From assembly GCA_023266955.1 (NCBI GenBank), contig JAHFOH010000078.1, positions 1 to 6,616 of the forward strand: a DNA stretch of 6,616 nt. The letters run 5' to 3'. A model generated the notes under the pieces. It did no database searches. It saw nothing but the letters and a program-made list of their open reading frames with translations, and had not been told where the DNA came from. Source of the DNA: Nitrososphaerota archaeon (GTDB lineage Archaea > Thermoproteota > Nitrososphaeria > Nitrososphaerales > JAHFOH01). Both the position numbers and the translations under genes were made by a program. Positions 6,497 through 6,616 of this stretch are shown here, piece by piece (within the stretch, counting starts at the first letter, position 1; the number at the start of each line of letters is the position of its first letter).

Positions 6497-6616
6497 CATC
6501 GATATATATATGTGTGACTGTGTATAGGCTCTAGTCTACCATAACTTCTTTCTCTTTCCTATTACCTCAATCTACTTGAACTCGACCCTTAAGGTCAACT
6601 AAGTATAACAAACTCA
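6497..6616 (+). repeat. 3' terminal direct repeat (part of the 3' LTR)
   Basis: This is an exact copy of positions 1-120 with no mismatches, ending at the last base of the window. The sequence just upstream (ctactagtatata) is not purine-rich, so the LTR start is probably further left, between the purine run near 6352-6364 and this block. Identity of the two copies is expected soon after insertion, because both LTRs are copied from one template. It would also be forced if an assembler collapsed them. Confidence 0.9.

Larger units (their letters stand above)
1..6616 (+). mobile_element. LTR retrotransposon, Ty3/gypsy gene order, coding region intact
   Basis: The window has a 120-bp exact direct repeat at its two ends and a single long frame with Gag, protease, reverse transcriptase, RNase H and integrase in that order. 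Integrase lying after RNase H is the Ty3/gypsy (Metaviridae) arrangement and excludes Ty1/copia, where integrase precedes RT. There is no env-like frame after pol. The element is probably autonomous, because every catalytic residue looked for in the four enzymes is present and the frame has no stop. The outer limits are not certain: the terminal repeat reaches both window edges, so the real LTR may extend further on either side, and no target-site duplication can be seen. Confidence 0.93.

Overview
The window is almost entirely one LTR retrotransposon of Ty3/gypsy gene order (metavirus-like), on the + strand. A single intact frame of 1904 codons (619-6333) encodes a fused Gag-Pol polyprotein. 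In order it carries: a helical Gag with a CCCH-type zinc finger, an aspartic protease (DTGS), reverse transcriptase (FVDD), RNase H (D-E-D-D), integrase (H-x4-H-x29-C-x2-C, then D-D-35-E, then a small beta-barrel), and an extra C-terminal domain of about 135 residues that I do not recognise. No bacterial signals such as Shine-Dalgarno sites or operons are present. The start codon has a strong eukaryotic initiation context, so the host is a eukaryote. The sequence alone does not fix the species. Its fairly balanced base composition and divergent gypsy-type Pol would suit a protist (perkinsid, dinoflagellate or similar), but that is a guess.

Layout: 1-120 is an exact direct copy of 6497-6616. 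It is the visible part of the long terminal repeats. 121-618 is the remainder of the 5' LTR plus the untranslated leader. It is pyrimidine-rich and has no ATG from position 17 up to the gene start. 619-6333 is gag-pol. 6334-6496 is the 3' untranslated part, with a 13-nt polypurine run at 6352-6364 and probably the beginning of the 3' LTR. The repeat runs flush to both window edges, lacks TG...CA ends, and has neither a primer-binding site after it nor a purine tract before it. The true LTR is therefore probably longer than 120 bp, and the window looks like a unit cut inside its LTRs, or a contig closed on itself through a collapsed LTR.

How it works (family knowledge): transcription starts in the 5' LTR. 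The RNA is translated into Gag-Pol, which the protease cuts. Gag packages the RNA, RT/RNase H makes cDNA, and integrase inserts it. Unusual points are the CCCH finger in place of a CCHC knuckle, RT motifs that read like retroviral (lentiviral) ones, the fully fused gag-pol without a frameshift, a very acidic linker between RNase H and integrase, and the C-terminal extension. The intact frame and identical repeats suggest a recently active copy.
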